Below are positions 50,701 to 63,517 of a stretch of 64,000 bases of DNA, piece after piece; the first letter of the stretch is position 1, and every line of letters begins with the position of its first letter. Made by a program: the position numbers and the translations under genes. Source of the DNA: Amblyornis subalaris (taxonomy: Eukaryota; Chordata; Aves; Passeriformes; Ptilonorhynchidae); contig JACAXG010000063.1 in assembly GCA_018881555.1 (NCBI GenBank), forward strand, positions 2,567,930 through 2,631,929. The letters run 5' to 3'. The notes beneath the pieces were generated by a model. That model had not been told where the DNA came from. It saw nothing but the letters and a program-made list of their open reading frames with translations, and did not search any database.

Positions 50701-53700
50701 ATTGCAAGTTTCCCAAGTACTTGAATAACTGCTGTTACTAAACTAAAAATAACCCAAACAAACCCCCCCCCAAAAAACCCCAAATGCAAAATAACAGTCA
50801 ATCAAAAGCCTTAAAAATTGCCAAGCTGTAATGAAGATTTCTCTAGAAAATAAAGTAGAAAGATGAAAATATCCCCTTTCCATGTAATGATACTTCTTGT
50901 ATTGAGTATGAAGTAAATTAAGATACTTGTTTAAAGTGTTTTTATTTCTGTGTTTCATTCTGGATGAATGAGCAAGGTTATTTGAAGAAAATAAAAGAAA
51001 TAAAAATACTTACTTGTATGTCCAGTGTTTATTGCAGCTAAATTTTGTTTCCATGTAAAAATGATACTTCTGTCTGAGTCTGAAGCTGAGAAATGCATCC
51101 CTCGCTTGTGTAGAGCATAAACCTGATAATTGTGTTGGNAAGGGAGGAGGAGGGTGGTGAGTGCAGTGGGACCCAATAACCTTTTGCAGATGGAGACCTG
51201 AGTTCGTATGAAACTATTGGATTGAAGAATGCTTTGAAAAGAAATGATAGTGAGAATAGCAATACAAACAGATGTGTGAAGGGTTGATTCCCAAAAGACT
51301 TAATCTAAGCTAACAAAAAGGAGTTGTAAATCAAGGTTGAGGTATTTCAGTAACAATGAAATGCAATGACTACACAGTTTTCTTCCAGAAATTTTACTGG
51401 AGAAGTAAAAGTCTTCTGTGTAGCTGAAAAAAATCAGATCAATACTTGAGTCATTTCACTTTCATTATCATAAGTATTTTTGATTGCATTATTACAGCAA
51501 TGACAAATAATGATAACTGTAGCACACCTCTAAAAGGACACTTAAATATTACATTAAAATTGAATGGATCTTTGCAATGAATAATACTTGAGGGGAAACT
51601 TTTCCAAATTTGTGTNTCAAATTAGTATTATTTTCTATCAGTAAGCACTCCATTGTGCAGTTCACTATGACAGCGGAAATGGGAAATCACTATGATAATC
51701 AGTGATAAGGGCCAAATGTGTTTGGAACACTGCATAGCAAGTAATGATAACAGCAAAGTAATGTGAATGTCTCTTCAGTANCTAATCTGATGTTTCAGTA
51801 CAAGTGAGAATGCGCACAATTTTAGCAAACTTTGAAACAAGAGAGCANAGGGCTCGACAGCCATGATGTTATTTGCCATGCTAGATGTATTTTTGATATG
51901 AGAATTACTTGCTGTGTAAGTTCATCTGTTTAAAAGTTAAATTTTATAAAAAGAATCCCTAAGGCAGTAATCTCTCAGATTGCTGTGCTTGTTTAGGATA
52001 AGCTTATGTAAACTGAAGGCATATATGCAAGGCTTTTTGAGATAAGAATCTACATTCCAGCAACCAGTNATTATACAATAAACAATTAACTGTTCAAATA
52101 AATACAATGTTTTTTATTGAAAGACAGATTCATTTTTGAGGTTGCGGTTGCATTAACTATGACCTGGGAGTTTGTATTTAAAAAAAAAAAAAGCCATCGT
52201 ATACTTTGAGTGTTCTTCAGATGCTCATCACTACTAGAATTTTGAGGTTCTNGTAATTAACATGTTTCTGAGTGCTATAGTCTAGTGGTTATTTTGTATC
52301 CCTGGTTTAATTCCAGTGTTCTTCTTGTTACAAAATCTTTGTCCAAGTTTCTTTTAAAAGTTACTTTTATCTTCCAGAGCATTCTCCCTCTGGTCTACAG
52401 GCTTGTGTGTTAGGCTGTCTTGTGGTGGTTGTGTGTACTGTACCTGCCCTTTACAAAAAAAGGTGTTTATTGTAGAGGAGTGAAGAGGGGGAAATTAATC
52501 ACAATCTTCACCAAACAACCAGAATAAGTAGAAATTTAAAATTGATTAAAAAAAAAAAAGAACCCTCTGCCAAAAAATTTTTTAATTTCCCAAATTTTCA
52601 GGTGGTTAACTAACATTCACCCACTTTTTGCTCATGACCTTTTGCTGTTACATTTTAAGAGGAGGAATGTTGCAATATTACTTGATACACTGTGCCCCTT
52701 TTTTGGGGGGGTCTTGCCTCATCTGGGAGGGTTTTTGCTGCAAAGTGCAGGCCAAATCACCTCGTACACCACCACAATGCCAACCGTGCCGCTTAGCCTG
52801 AAAATATGGGAATGGGAACAGGAAGCTATGCTGCTGTATGAGTGATATATGGAGTAGGACTTCAGAGTTTGCTTTTAAAACATGTATGAAAGAGAAGTTC
52901 ACCACGTACTTTTATATAGGTAAATGCTTTAAGAAAACTTGCAAGAAAACCTAAACACAACCTATTGCTGTTGCTGGAAAGTTTTCACAAGATCAGCATT
53001 TGTGTGAGTGAAGGTAATTCTTGCCAACAGTGCCTGCGCTGCCGTGCTTCAGGTTTAGAAACTTATTTTCTCATGTAGGCTTTTTTATTTATTAAAAAAA
53101 CCTGAAGAAAACTTCTTGCCTCCTAAGTTTTATGGTTTTCTTCCTGGCTATGCAAGTTTGTTCAAAAACCCCAAACCTCCTTAACTTTGAAACTTTTCAT
53201 GTTGAAAATACTTCCATTTCAATTGGCTTTATTACATGTNTAATGTTTTATGTGCAGAACGCTGTTGCAATNTTATTTTTAGGTCTGGAAATAATTAAAA
53301 ATGTTTAATGCTGTAAATAAAAAAATAACCTACAGTGTCATGCAATCATGTCTGCCAATTGTCCATAGCAGTGATGCAAATAGTTAGATTTCAGTCAGCA
53401 TATAATAGAAATCAGTTGCTGATGCATAGTGTTGGACTGCACAAAGATCTGTCCTCTACAGCATAAGCACACGGATNTGCTGACTCTGAATTTAGGTTTG
53501 GCAATTCTCTAAATTGCANTTATTGCTGTGAAAGGTGTTAAAGTGCTAGACAATGAGCACAACTGAGAAAAGCAGTAGCTGANGTTCTTTGTTTTTTCAA
53601 AGGATTTTGGTTCATTCTTTAGGCTTGTGCTTTAGCCTGGCATGCTGACTATAGAGCATTGCTGAAGTGNAAAATACATCCCCTGATAGTGCATCTCGGG

Positions 53701-56700
53701 CAGGAAAGTCCCGCTCAGACAGGCTCTTACTGGTTCATGATGTGTGCAGGTCACAATGCTCTAAGAAGCTCGTCTGGCTCCTCTCGTCATCTTAATGAAA
53801 ACGAAGCAAATCCAGTGATGTTGCCAATTTTTATATTATTTGGTGTCTTCTATAAAAGTTTCCCATGATGTCATGATTCCTGGCACCAAGTGTTCAATTT
53901 TTCCCTTATGCAGAGTGACTGCCCCCTCTTCCCAGGGGATGAAAGAGGATAAGGGAAGTCTCCCTTTCATCAGGCAGCAGGGAGGGCTGTGGGTTTCGTT
54001 GTTTGGGTTGTTTTGGCATTTGTTTACAATTGAATTTTGAACTTAAAGCAGTCTCACATGTGCACTGGAGTAAGTAGCAGCTACCTATAAACTTAATGTC
54101 CAGAAGGCAAGAAAAGAAGATAAATGGTTACTTGGTCATGCTGGCCTTCATTTTTTTTCCATTTGACAGGTGCTATGCAGAGCNGAGTCTGTGGAAGCTT
54201 TAAAGTTTGGGGGATTTTGTTTTGCTTCCCCTTCTGTTTTGTGCTTTTTGGATTGGAAATCATTAGAACTTTTGGCAGGTTCCTAAGGTTCCTTGATGTT
54301 TAGATTGTATTTATTTATTTTCTGCGTTGTTGGTTTTGCATGGACCCAGACAATATATATTTTCAGTTTGCTTCCATTAAGCCTGATTAAAACATCATGC
54401 TAATTTAGATGACTCATTTAAGTGTTAAACAAAAGCTGTAAATCATTAACTTACATTTCATGCTAGGAGGTCTGAAGATGGATTTGTCACTTTGTAGTGC
54501 TTTCACTGTCAATTTTGTTAAATTGTACCAAAAGTACCAAAATCTTTTAAAAAAACTGTTGCTCCCAGAGCTTCCTAGTCATTCCAGCCTTTGAATTAAA
54601 TGAGGTCCTGTAAGTTTTAATGGAATTAGAAATGGCAATGTTAAAGTGGGCATGTATTCACAGTCATCTGCTTTGCAGACTTTTCTTGAGTAAATCATTA
54701 CAAAAAGTGTCCAGCGAGTGTTTCTTATAGTTGAACTCTGTCTTTCTGACTTAGTCCTTTATAAAGTTTTCTGGGATCAGCTTTGATTTTTGCACAGTTC
54801 TCCCCCTATCCCCACTCTTTGGCGTGTTAGGTTTCATCGTACTTTTTTATCTGCTTAACNTTTTTTGTGATATCCTAGCACAACTACATCTGTTTGATCT
54901 TGCCCTGTGTTCTCCTTTATTTCTGTAACTTTTTGGCTTGTGATTGGAATTTCATAATTGTTCTTTGTTTCTATAGCTGTATATTTTGTTANTAATGTTT
55001 AATTTCTTCCTTAGCTTAAGCTATGGAGGAGGACATTCATCCCATTCAGAAACAGACCTTCACAGACAGACATACACAGCTTCTCATCAGCTTCCTGGAT
55101 ACTCAACTACACAACATCCTGCTGGTAACTGTCCATCTCGTGAGAATACTGATTAAATAGCTACAGAGAAAAAAACCCCAGCTGTTACGTAATTTAGATT
55201 AAAGTTAATGAATTTTATACTCGGAGGGAGTTTGTCGTATAGATGGTAGCAACTGGTATTAGAAAAGCTGAGTTTGTAGCAGAAAGTTAACAGTTGTTAG
55301 CTTTTATCAAAATGTCATAAGTACAACGGAAAACGTAAGAGGGAGGTCATGCTTATTATCTTGTTGGCTTTTGAAAAAGCTGCACTTACTCTTTAAGATG
55401 CAGCTTTTCAGCATTTGGCCTATACATAAGGGCCAAACATTAAGTGTGCCTCCAAGCCAGCAGCAGAAACGCTGCCAGTTCTTCCAGACTGAAGCAAACA
55501 GCAAAACTGAAGCGAGTTGGAACACGCTGCTGCTGGTACTTCCATGTGCAGACTGAGACGCTGCTGGGGGAGAAGTTAAAATTCATTTTAAATNTAGTAG
55601 TGGGTTAGGCTGTGTTACATCTGTATCAGGATCTGTCTTTGACCCTAATGATATCCTGTCTCCATGTCAGGAGAAAGCAGGGCATGACCTCTTCATGCTT
55701 GCTCTGCAACCCAGTTTGCAAAGCAAGGTGTTTGAGCTCATGTGCTGACTGGAGTCTGTAGTCTCCTGGCCAGGTCCTTGATCAGGATAATGGAGGGTCA
55801 GAACTGCNGCCTTGCCATAGTCCCAGTTACTCACAGCTCTGGATCTCGCCAGTGCTTCCCACTGAGCCCCCTGGTAATGAAAGGTCTGAGCAATGGGAAA
55901 CACATAAAGGTGTTCGTTGAAACACTGAATGCAACCAAAACCCCTTTTCATGTGCCAGTCCTATAAAGATGTCCAAACTGCTACAAGATGCCCAAAAGGG
56001 GAAAAGGTTGATACAGAAAAGTTAAACANGTTTCAGGAGGAATTCTGAATGTTTAACCAGTTCATGTGAAAACAGAACAGTGAATCTTGAGATAAAGGGA
56101 GAGTATTATTAGTGTACCTAAATATTCTTTTAAATATCCTATTTGACATACNTTTAATAATAGATTTTAAAATGTATGCTGAAGTTCCAATTTACAGTAG
56201 TAAAACTGCATAACAGTTAAACAAAAAAGTCAATGTACTTTAATAACAATGCTAATGTTTCATACGGTGGGGTTTTTTAGTGAATTGTGAACATATATCC
56301 TTGTTATTTGATTTTGCTTCTTGGAAGTCCATCTGAATTGTCTGTTTTGTTTCATTTCCCTCCACCATCATCTAGGTCTTTCGGGAATATTTGATACCAG
56401 TATGCACAGTGCTGGAGGTAACACTAAGGAAACTTCTTCAGTTATGAATTTTCTCTCTGCTATTGAGTCTCGTACTGCTCAGGCAGTCTCTTCAGGATCN
56501 ACCCTTTTACCACAATTCAGGGCTCCTTCCTGGCAGACAGGTGAAAATTTTCTCTTGAAACAAAGTTTTGTCATGATTATATTGAATGTTTGGGAGGATT
56601 TGAAACAAAAATATTCTGACTAACTGAAAAGGCTGCATGTTTTCTACCTCTTTTACATCTTGGGATTTAAAAATAGCAAAATCAATGAAATCATATTAGC

Positions 56701-59700
56701 AGAAGATTTATATGAGCGGAAGTTCTGATTGTTTAGGAGGAATTTGCATGCATAGGATATTATTTTGTCTAACGAGTTAAAATTATTCTCCCCACTTNGT
56801 TTGGAATTAGTCTCACTATCACCATAAGCATGTTCAGGTACACTACCTGTACATCCTAGCAAATCTTTCGTTCTCAGACTCTGTTCCCTGTGATAGTTCT
56901 TCTTTGATGTTAGTACTAAAAGTCTATGGGTAGCTTTGGCCCCTTTGTAAACAGAAGTAATGAGCAAGGTGTTCTCAAAAAGAGGGTCTGAGTTGCATGT
57001 CACACAGAAATAAGTGGTCTAATTTACAGCTAAACAAATGTGCCATCTCTTTTGGCAGACTGACTGCCTTCTCTAAACCTCCCCCATCTGTCAAGCCTTC
57101 TGTGCAGAGCAGGAAACTGCATATTTTGAGCTCACTGTAGACAGTCACACCAAGATAAGTGTTGCTACTGCATCTGTGGGTAGCTTCAAGTTCTGGTTAA
57201 TCTTATGGAGTGATTGTGCAGCTGTGCAGTGAATCGAATCTATTCACTGATCTGACAGAAAATGTTTGAGTGGTTTTTGTCCTTTGGTGGGTTGGTTTTC
57301 CTCTGTATCAGCAGGCTGATCTGTCTCAGTGCAGCTGTATGATTGCTGTTCTGATTTGGGGAGGAGGCACAAGGTAGCAAGAGTGGAACAGTCCTTTTGT
57401 TGACGGTTTGCAGTCGTTCTGTTAAGTGTAATGTGCAGCTGCATTCTGTGAAGAGCTACTCAAAAAGTTAAGAATAGAGAACGTGGCTTTTTGCTCACCA
57501 TTGACTAAAGTAGATATGTGGGAGCACGGATGAAGATGCACACTGTGAATCTGGCAAACAATCTTAATATAAATCAGTGGTGTTTAGAGTTATGATGACC
57601 CATCCTCACATCAGAATGTCAGCTGGGAAGAAATCTTTTTTTCTCTTCGTCCTAGCATTTTCTCCATTGCAGCCTGCCTAACAGTGAATTGTGAAGAATG
57701 GGGAGACATGCTGTGGGTCGGGTTTGATGTTGGTACCAGTGATTGAGAGACTTCTCAGTACTCATTACTAAGAACTCATCAGTAAGCCCATTTTTCAATA
57801 TTACCAGTTCTCTGAGCTTTCTGTTGTCCTTTAATACTTNCGCTGCATTTCTGTAACCCTCAATCCTCCCAAATGTCTTTTGAGAGCTTTGTCTTCTACA
57901 GACTTTTTTGATGAGGGAAAGCAAGAGCTCTTCACTCTTCAAGGTGACATTTTTTTAGAAGGGTTTCTTACTTTGGGGTTTTCTCCGAACCCTGCAACTG
58001 CTGATTTTGAGGCAAAAAGAAGAACATTGTGTTTGTCATATTTGTCCTACCAAGTGTTNCTTTGATCTGTGGGTTGTGTTATCGGTGTTCTGATTTCTTA
58101 GGGTAGTGGGGGTGTGTCTGTGCACACAAGTTAGTACCTTTGCCATACCTTTGTCTGCTCCTCAACAAATGTTAAAATAAAATCTCAGCAATTCTGCCAT
58201 AATAGTCCTTCTGTGACTGGCTCTTGTCTGGTTTAAGTAGGAAGGTTTTTGATTTATGGACGAGAAAGGAAAAATACAGGTTAGATGAGAAATTAACATC
58301 TGCACTTAAAATAGGTATAAATTCTTCCCCTTCTTTGATTCTTCTGGATGGCCCTACCTTTGTGTTAGTGGTAGAGATCAGTAAAAGAGAATCCAGTTGT
58401 ACNTGATGCTGTAGTTTTTTAGAACAGGGGAAAAAAGTGCATTAAAATACTGTTTATGCTTTCTTACTCAGAAAGACCTTATTGTTGGCTAATGAAAAAT
58501 ACCTTGGCATTCCTTCACTATCACATCTCTTCATATCAGTTTGTCTTGAACCGAAAGCGAGAAACAAAGAATTTATTTCTCAGCTTCACCTGAAACTTCA
58601 AAAGCAATTGTATGATTAAGTTGCAATCAGCTTAAGAGGACTTACTGTATTGTAAAATGAAATATTTTTTAACTGAAGTATTTGTTTCAAAACAAGCTTT
58701 ATTTACTGAGAGCTTTTTATTTATTCTTAAATGATCCAAAGCTAAAAACTGTTTTAAGTATGCAAGAACAACTGACAAAGGTCAAATAATTCCAGTGATT
58801 TTAATTTTTTCTGATTTGCATACCCTGGTAAATTTCCCAGTGGAAACAGATCCCTTTACAAGAATTTTAAACCTCTCTGGGAATAAACTTGCCGCCTTCA
58901 CTTTTCTTCATAGACTTTGGAAATAGTACATAAACTTCACCAGTGCCAGCAAGTTACAGGGTGAAAAGCACTGAATGATATGGATCACTGCTCTAAGCCT
59001 CGAAGCTTGCATTGGAATTTCACACCCCTATTTCAGCTGGAGCAGTATATTCTGTTGAGAAATCTTGTTTAGAGCAGGATGTCATATCAATGGCTGGGTG
59101 CAAATAACTAATATACTTTTCAGTTGGATAGTTGCTATTGCACTGTGCAGATAATTGCTNTCTGTGGATATTTTGAACTCTCACTTCAGAAAGCATACAA
59201 ATCATATTTATTGCTTGTNTTGAAAGTCAAACCCCTCCTTTAAGAAAATTAGTTGCAAAGTGTATAGACCATTGGCTATTTCACTGTACGCTCTGAAATG
59301 TTTCCCATAAAGGGAGTAATAAAAGTATTGGTGAGGGTAAATGCAGGAGATGGGATTGCTCCTTTAACTGAGTATGTATTTCCATTGCTAAGGTGTAATT
59401 TTTGCCTGTATACTGTTTATTAAAATTGTCCAGGGCTTTCGATCAGCTTACTATGAACTTATTTTTAAACTNAAAGAGCATTCAATTTCAAAGCAGAATT
59501 AATCTTGTACGATTTTTCTATGCACAATTTGTATCTAAAGGATATGAGTTTTTCCCATGGCAATTCACTGTAGATATAGAATTTGGAATTCTTAAAAACA
59601 CCTGCACTTCCACTTTGAAAATTACCCACAAGAAGTGCCTCCCTTTGTATGGTTTTTGGGTTTTTTTAAAGGGNGGTGATGCTAAAGAACATTTTATTTG

Positions 59701-62700
59701 TAAATGCTGTAAGAGCTTGCAGTCAAGTGACTTAGAGAAATGCAGAGCGTTGTAACTTGTAAAGCTCCCTTATGCTCCTTTTTCCTTCTTGTTTTGTTTT
59801 TGTTTTTTCCAGGTATGCATTCCTCGACAGCCACAGAACTATTTGTTACTGGAGCTCTGCCAACCTCTGGAACATTTCCACCCCCCTCTGCTTTATCAGC
59901 ATATCAGCATCCCAACACCTTCAGCAGTAGAAACTTTGCTACTACCCCTTCCCTTTCTCTTCAAGATAGTACTTTCAGTGCTACGTCGAACGGTCTCTTA
60001 ACTACCCACGACCCTTTATTGCAGATTAAAACATCACAAGGCACCGTTCCAACTGCTTTGACATTTGAGCGCCTGGGCAGCTCAGTTCTAAGTACCAGCG
60101 TGCCCCCTCAGTCATCAACATATCGTTCTGCTCAAGAGTCTGCACCCCACCTTTTGCAACCTCAGTTTAGTTTGTTGCCTTCGACCCTTGGAGGAGCTCA
60201 GCAGGTGTCTCAGGCCTATAGCACATCTGTCTTCACTGGTTCCACTGCTTCCATGGACAGAGCACTTCAGCGAGAATGTAGTGTTATTAAACACCACCAG
60301 CGGCCTTCAAGTACTCAATCTGTCCAGCCTCAACTGACTGTTTCACAGCATTCCTTACACAGCTATTTAACGAGTACAAGTGGAGTTAACTTTCAGGATA
60401 CATCTCGGCACTCGGCATTACCCTGCAGTCCAGTTGGAGATGTTACTCAGGTGAGCAATGGAGGACCACAGCAGAAGACTTCTCAAGTCACAGTGGAACT
60501 TGCTCAGTCGTATACTTCTGCAATTCCATCACCTGGTTTTCCGTCTGCTTCCACGGCAAAAGTGAAAAACTGTTCCATGAAGCAGCCTCCGAGGTCAACA
60601 AAGACCCCCAAACCTCAAAGTGTAGCTCCCACTGTGCAGACACAAAGCTATGCCAAAACTGCACAAAACCAGAGTTCTGTCATTACAGGCCAAGCACAGA
60701 TCTATTCTACAGCACAGCTCCCCAGCCTCTTGTCGGTCAGTCAGTCCCAAAACTATGTTTCATGCCAGGCTCAGAATGTGCCACCTGTCAGCCACTCACA
60801 GGATTTCTCATCCAGCAAGGTTGAGAAGCTGCCCTCACTGTATAAAACATTGACTTTTTCTGGGCAATCACAAGCTATTACTTCTGATAGTCAGACTCTA
60901 AGTTACTCCTCAGAGGAACANGTGTTGACCTCAGTTCCAAATGACAACTACTCTGGGCAAATGAGGGAACTGTCTTCAGTCAGCCAATCTCAGAGCTACT
61001 CTTCTAGTCACTCTCAGGGTTTATCTCCAGTTACCCAGTCCCAGGTTAATTTTTCATCTCAATCACAAGTTTTATCAGCTGTTAGTCCTTCGGAAAGCTA
61101 TTCTTCAGGGCAGTCTTTAACATTAACNTCGCCTTCTCTTTCCTTTAATGCCTCTCCTCGGGTACAAACTCTTCCAGCCTCAAGTCCTAATCAAAGCTAT
61201 ATTTCTTTACATTCTTCTCAGAACTCTCAGTCACAAGAATCCTCCTCTCCACAGTCTCAAAAGTTTTTGCCATCTGTCCAGTCTCCTTTTGCATCCCCAG
61301 CTCATTCCCAGACGCTGCAGAACAACAGGCCTTCCTCGGAAACAAAGTCCTATGTTAAAAGGAAGTCTGACTCTAACTTGTATGCCTCGTCAAAACAGGA
61401 GGAGGAATTGTCAATGCAGGATATGCAGGCATTGCAACAGCAAGCTACTCTGGAATCTTCCACTCAAAGCTTAACTGAGGAGGAGATCAACGCTCAGGAT
61501 GCATCCTATAGGGTCTCAAAAGCAAATGACAGATACTCTCAAAGTGTGATCAGAAGCAACTCTCGTCTTGAAGATCAAGTTGTTGGACTTACTCTTCAAG
61601 GAACAAAAAAAGATGAAAGAATGGTCAGTTCTGTGGAGCAGCTTTCCCAACACATTGGCCATATCACCAGCCTAAGCCATGATATCAAAAAGACAGCTAA
61701 TTTAATGAGAACAACACAGGTAACTGTGAGTGCTAAAGAACTAAACCAACAGCATTCTCTTATGCATAAGGTACACGAGAGCAAAGCTCAAGAGCAGCCA
61801 GGCCAAGTCATCAGTACCCCATCGCAGGTTCAGCCTCATGCTTTAAGGCATGGTCATCAGCTGTGTCTGCCCAGTGCACAGGTACTGCTGGAGTCAACCT
61901 GTGACTTGCAGATTCTTCACCAGTCAATCCTGCAGTCGGGTTTAGGACAAGCAAAGGCATCACCACAAGTGCAAAGAATACAGAGTCCTCAGCAGGTGAC
62001 ACATCCATTCCTTCAGATGGATGGTCACATTATTCAAAGTAATGGGGGCCATGCTCAGCAACAGCTTCATAGTCAGAATTCAGAAGTAATGAAAATGGAC
62101 ATTCCTGAGTCTTCAAAACCACTACAACAACATTTGACAGCAAAAGATCATTTTAGTCAGACAANTCAACATGATTCAAAAAATCAATTTGTTTCTCTTA
62201 GTTCAATATGCTTCCCAGAATCTATACTTCTCAGCGATGAGAGGAATATATTATCCAACGTGGATGACATCTTAGCAGCAACAGCAGCAGCCTGTGGAGT
62301 GACACCATCTGACTTTGCCAAATCAGCTTCCAATGAAGAGGAAATCCAAACTGTTGAAAATAGTGAGGAGTCTAAAACACAGTTCCGATCACTGGATGCC
62401 AGACATGTGTCTTCTGTTTTCAGTGCCTCACCTACTGTAGTTGGAAAGCCAGCAAGCAGAAATAACATTTCTCTGAATGGAGGCCAAATTACTCTAAATC
62501 TTACCCCAGTGTCAACANTACAGACAAAAACTGTGAACATGGATCAACAGCACATTGAAACTTCTGATCAAAATGTACCAACAAGAATAACCTCTCCCAC
62601 CCTTGCTCCTGGTCAAGAAGAGCAAGAGCAAGGGGCTGTTCGAGTTAAGAAGCAATCTAGCATCAGTCATGAATCTGAAGAAGATAATGATGCTTCTGTT

Positions 62701-63517
62701 GATGGTACACTGAATGCAAGAGACACAGAGTTTGTTTCAAGTGGTAGGAGCCTAAGTGAGGAAAGTGCTGCTTCAGAGAATGATTTTAATATGGGTGGTG
62801 ACGATGGTACAGTAGCAGGTAACCAGTCGAAGGTTCCATTGCAGCCACTGCCTGTGCCCCAAAGCGCAGATGGAGCCATTAACAGAACTGAAGAAGAATG
62901 CCAAGATTTAACTCAAGGGAACCTTCAGAAGAAAAAAAGCAAAGGAAAAAGCCAAAACAAAAATGCTGCAGAAGATGACAGTGCAATTCAGAAACAGGTA
63001 AAAAGAAGTGGACAGTGTAAACGTCAAAATTCAAGAGGAAATGATTCATGTTTCACATACTCTTCTCCTGTTTCTGAAAGTTGTTATGATACTTACCAAC
63101 ATCAGGAAAGAATGAGGCAAAAAATTAAAGAAGTTGAAGAAAAACAGCCTGAAGTCAAAACAGGATTTATTGCATCTTTTTTAGACTTTCTAAAGTCTGG
63201 GCCTAGGCAACAGTTTTCCACTCCAGCTGTACGAATGCCAAACAGGACTAGGAGACCAGTCACACAAATAGTTCGTGCCCCTTGCCTACAGCCCTCTGCA
63301 AAGCCTCAGCCAGCAGCAGCAGTACCTGCAGCTGCTGAGGTCAGTGGAGAAAGTCCAACCAAAAAAGCCGATGAAGAACTTAAGAAAAATTTAGAAACGT
63401 TGCCTTCCTTTTCTTCTGATGAAGATGATTCTGTGGGTGGTAACCATGATCTTCAGAAGAGCATCTCCACTGCNTTGTCAGCTCTGGATGATACATCTGA
63501 CAGGAAGATCAAATCAG
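38673..63517 (+). CDS. QSER1: QSER1, glutamine- and serine-rich protein 1 (5' part, runs past the window in its introns)
   Basis: Coding exons 38673-38788, 55015-55124, 56376-56540 and 59813-63517 join in frame (phases 2, 1, 1, 1) to 4096 bases, 1365 full codons. Human QSER1 has about 1735 residues, so roughly 370 C-terminal residues, with the DUF4211 region, lie to the right. Family knowledge: a nuclear protein related to PRR12 that works with TET1 to keep DNA-methylation valleys and bivalent promoters unmethylated. Visible features: N-terminus MMDRNYP; conserved [21 protein letters not shown] and [15 protein letters not shown] blocks; a long Ser/Gln-rich low-complexity region; a basic segment ([11 protein letters not shown], about 1171); and the helix block [20 protein letters not shown] (from about 1233). 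No frameshift or stop was seen. Confidence 0.96.
38876..38995 (+). other. G-run cluster with quadruplex potential at the start of QSER1 intron 1
   Basis: Many GGG runs close together on the + strand, including GGCCGGGCCGGGCCGGGCGG near 38932, starting about 90 bases after the exon 1 donor. On the coding (non-template) strand downstream of a CpG-island promoter, such runs favour G-quadruplexes and R-loops. Function is inferred. Confidence 0.6.
39261..55014 (+). other. QSER1: QSER1 intron 1, main part
   Basis: Intron 1 spans 38789-55014 (16.2 kb). After the CpG island it is AT-rich, with one recognisable ancient CR1 (39640-39935). No further coding exon, tRNA or other RNA gene was recognised. 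Somewhat GC-richer patches (about 41780-41900, 43440-43760, 45060-45300, 50390-50530) hold only short open frames without family features. The acceptor at its end is CTTCCTTAG. Confidence 0.75.
39640..39935 (-). mobile_element. Ancient, diverged CR1-type LINE fragment
   Basis: On the + strand it starts near 'TTAGAAGGACTGTTGCAATC' with ATCTAGTCTGACCTCTTCAT and CAGGCCACAGGACC. These resemble the tail of old CR1 families known from turtles, crocodiles and birds, read in reverse. The following 200 bases keep a weak match (AAAAATTTCCAATGAGGCAA; TTTATTTCGGTTCTGAAGAG). It lacks the young-CR1 ATTCTATG repeat tail. The right boundary is uncertain. Confidence 0.6.
55015..55124 (+). CDS. QSER1: QSER1 coding exon 2
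   Basis: A 110-base exon encoding [20 protein letters not shown] followed by [17 protein letters not shown]. It matches the human segment with [10 protein letters not shown] and GY.T..HPAG. The acceptor is TTCCTTAG at 55014. The donor is GCTG|GTAACT after 55124. Confidence 0.95.
55125..56375 (+). other. QSER1: QSER1 intron 2
   Basis: 1.25 kb of AT-rich DNA with GTAACT and ATCTAG ends. No repeat family or RNA gene was recognised; the open frames are short. Confidence 0.8.
56376..56540 (+). CDS. QSER1: QSER1 coding exon 3
   Basis: A 165-base exon encoding [37 protein letters not shown] and [11 protein letters not shown]. These blocks are strongly conserved in QSER1. The acceptor is CATCATCTAG at 56375 and the donor is ACAG|GTGAAA after 56540. 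The N falls at a fourfold-degenerate Ser position (TCN). Confidence 0.96.
56541..59812 (+). other. QSER1: QSER1 intron 3
   Basis: 3.27 kb of AT-rich DNA. No repeat family, exon or RNA gene was recognised. The in-frame extension of exon 4 back to an ATG at 59740 runs through the polypyrimidine tract and is intronic, not a start. Confidence 0.8.
59813..63517 (+). CDS. QSER1: QSER1 coding exon 4 (large, 3.7 kb)
   Basis: A single 3705-base exon encoding residues 131-1366. QSER1 orthologues also have one giant exon here. Residues about 437-633 are Ser/Gln-rich with repeated SVSQSQ.Y.SS units. Downstream are acidic Ser-rich stretches ([15 protein letters not shown]), a basic segment and the conserved [20 protein letters not shown] helix block also found in PRR12. 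The acceptor is TTTTTTCCAG at 59812 and the donor is TCAG|GTAAAA after 63517. It is fully open, with five Ns, three at third codon positions. Confidence 0.97.

Noticed and set aside
59740..59812. Start of the large QSER1 frame at the ATG at 59740
   Set aside because: The sequence runs through a T-rich polypyrimidine tract ending CCAG; the frame joins perfectly to exon 3 at 59813, so this ATG is intronic.
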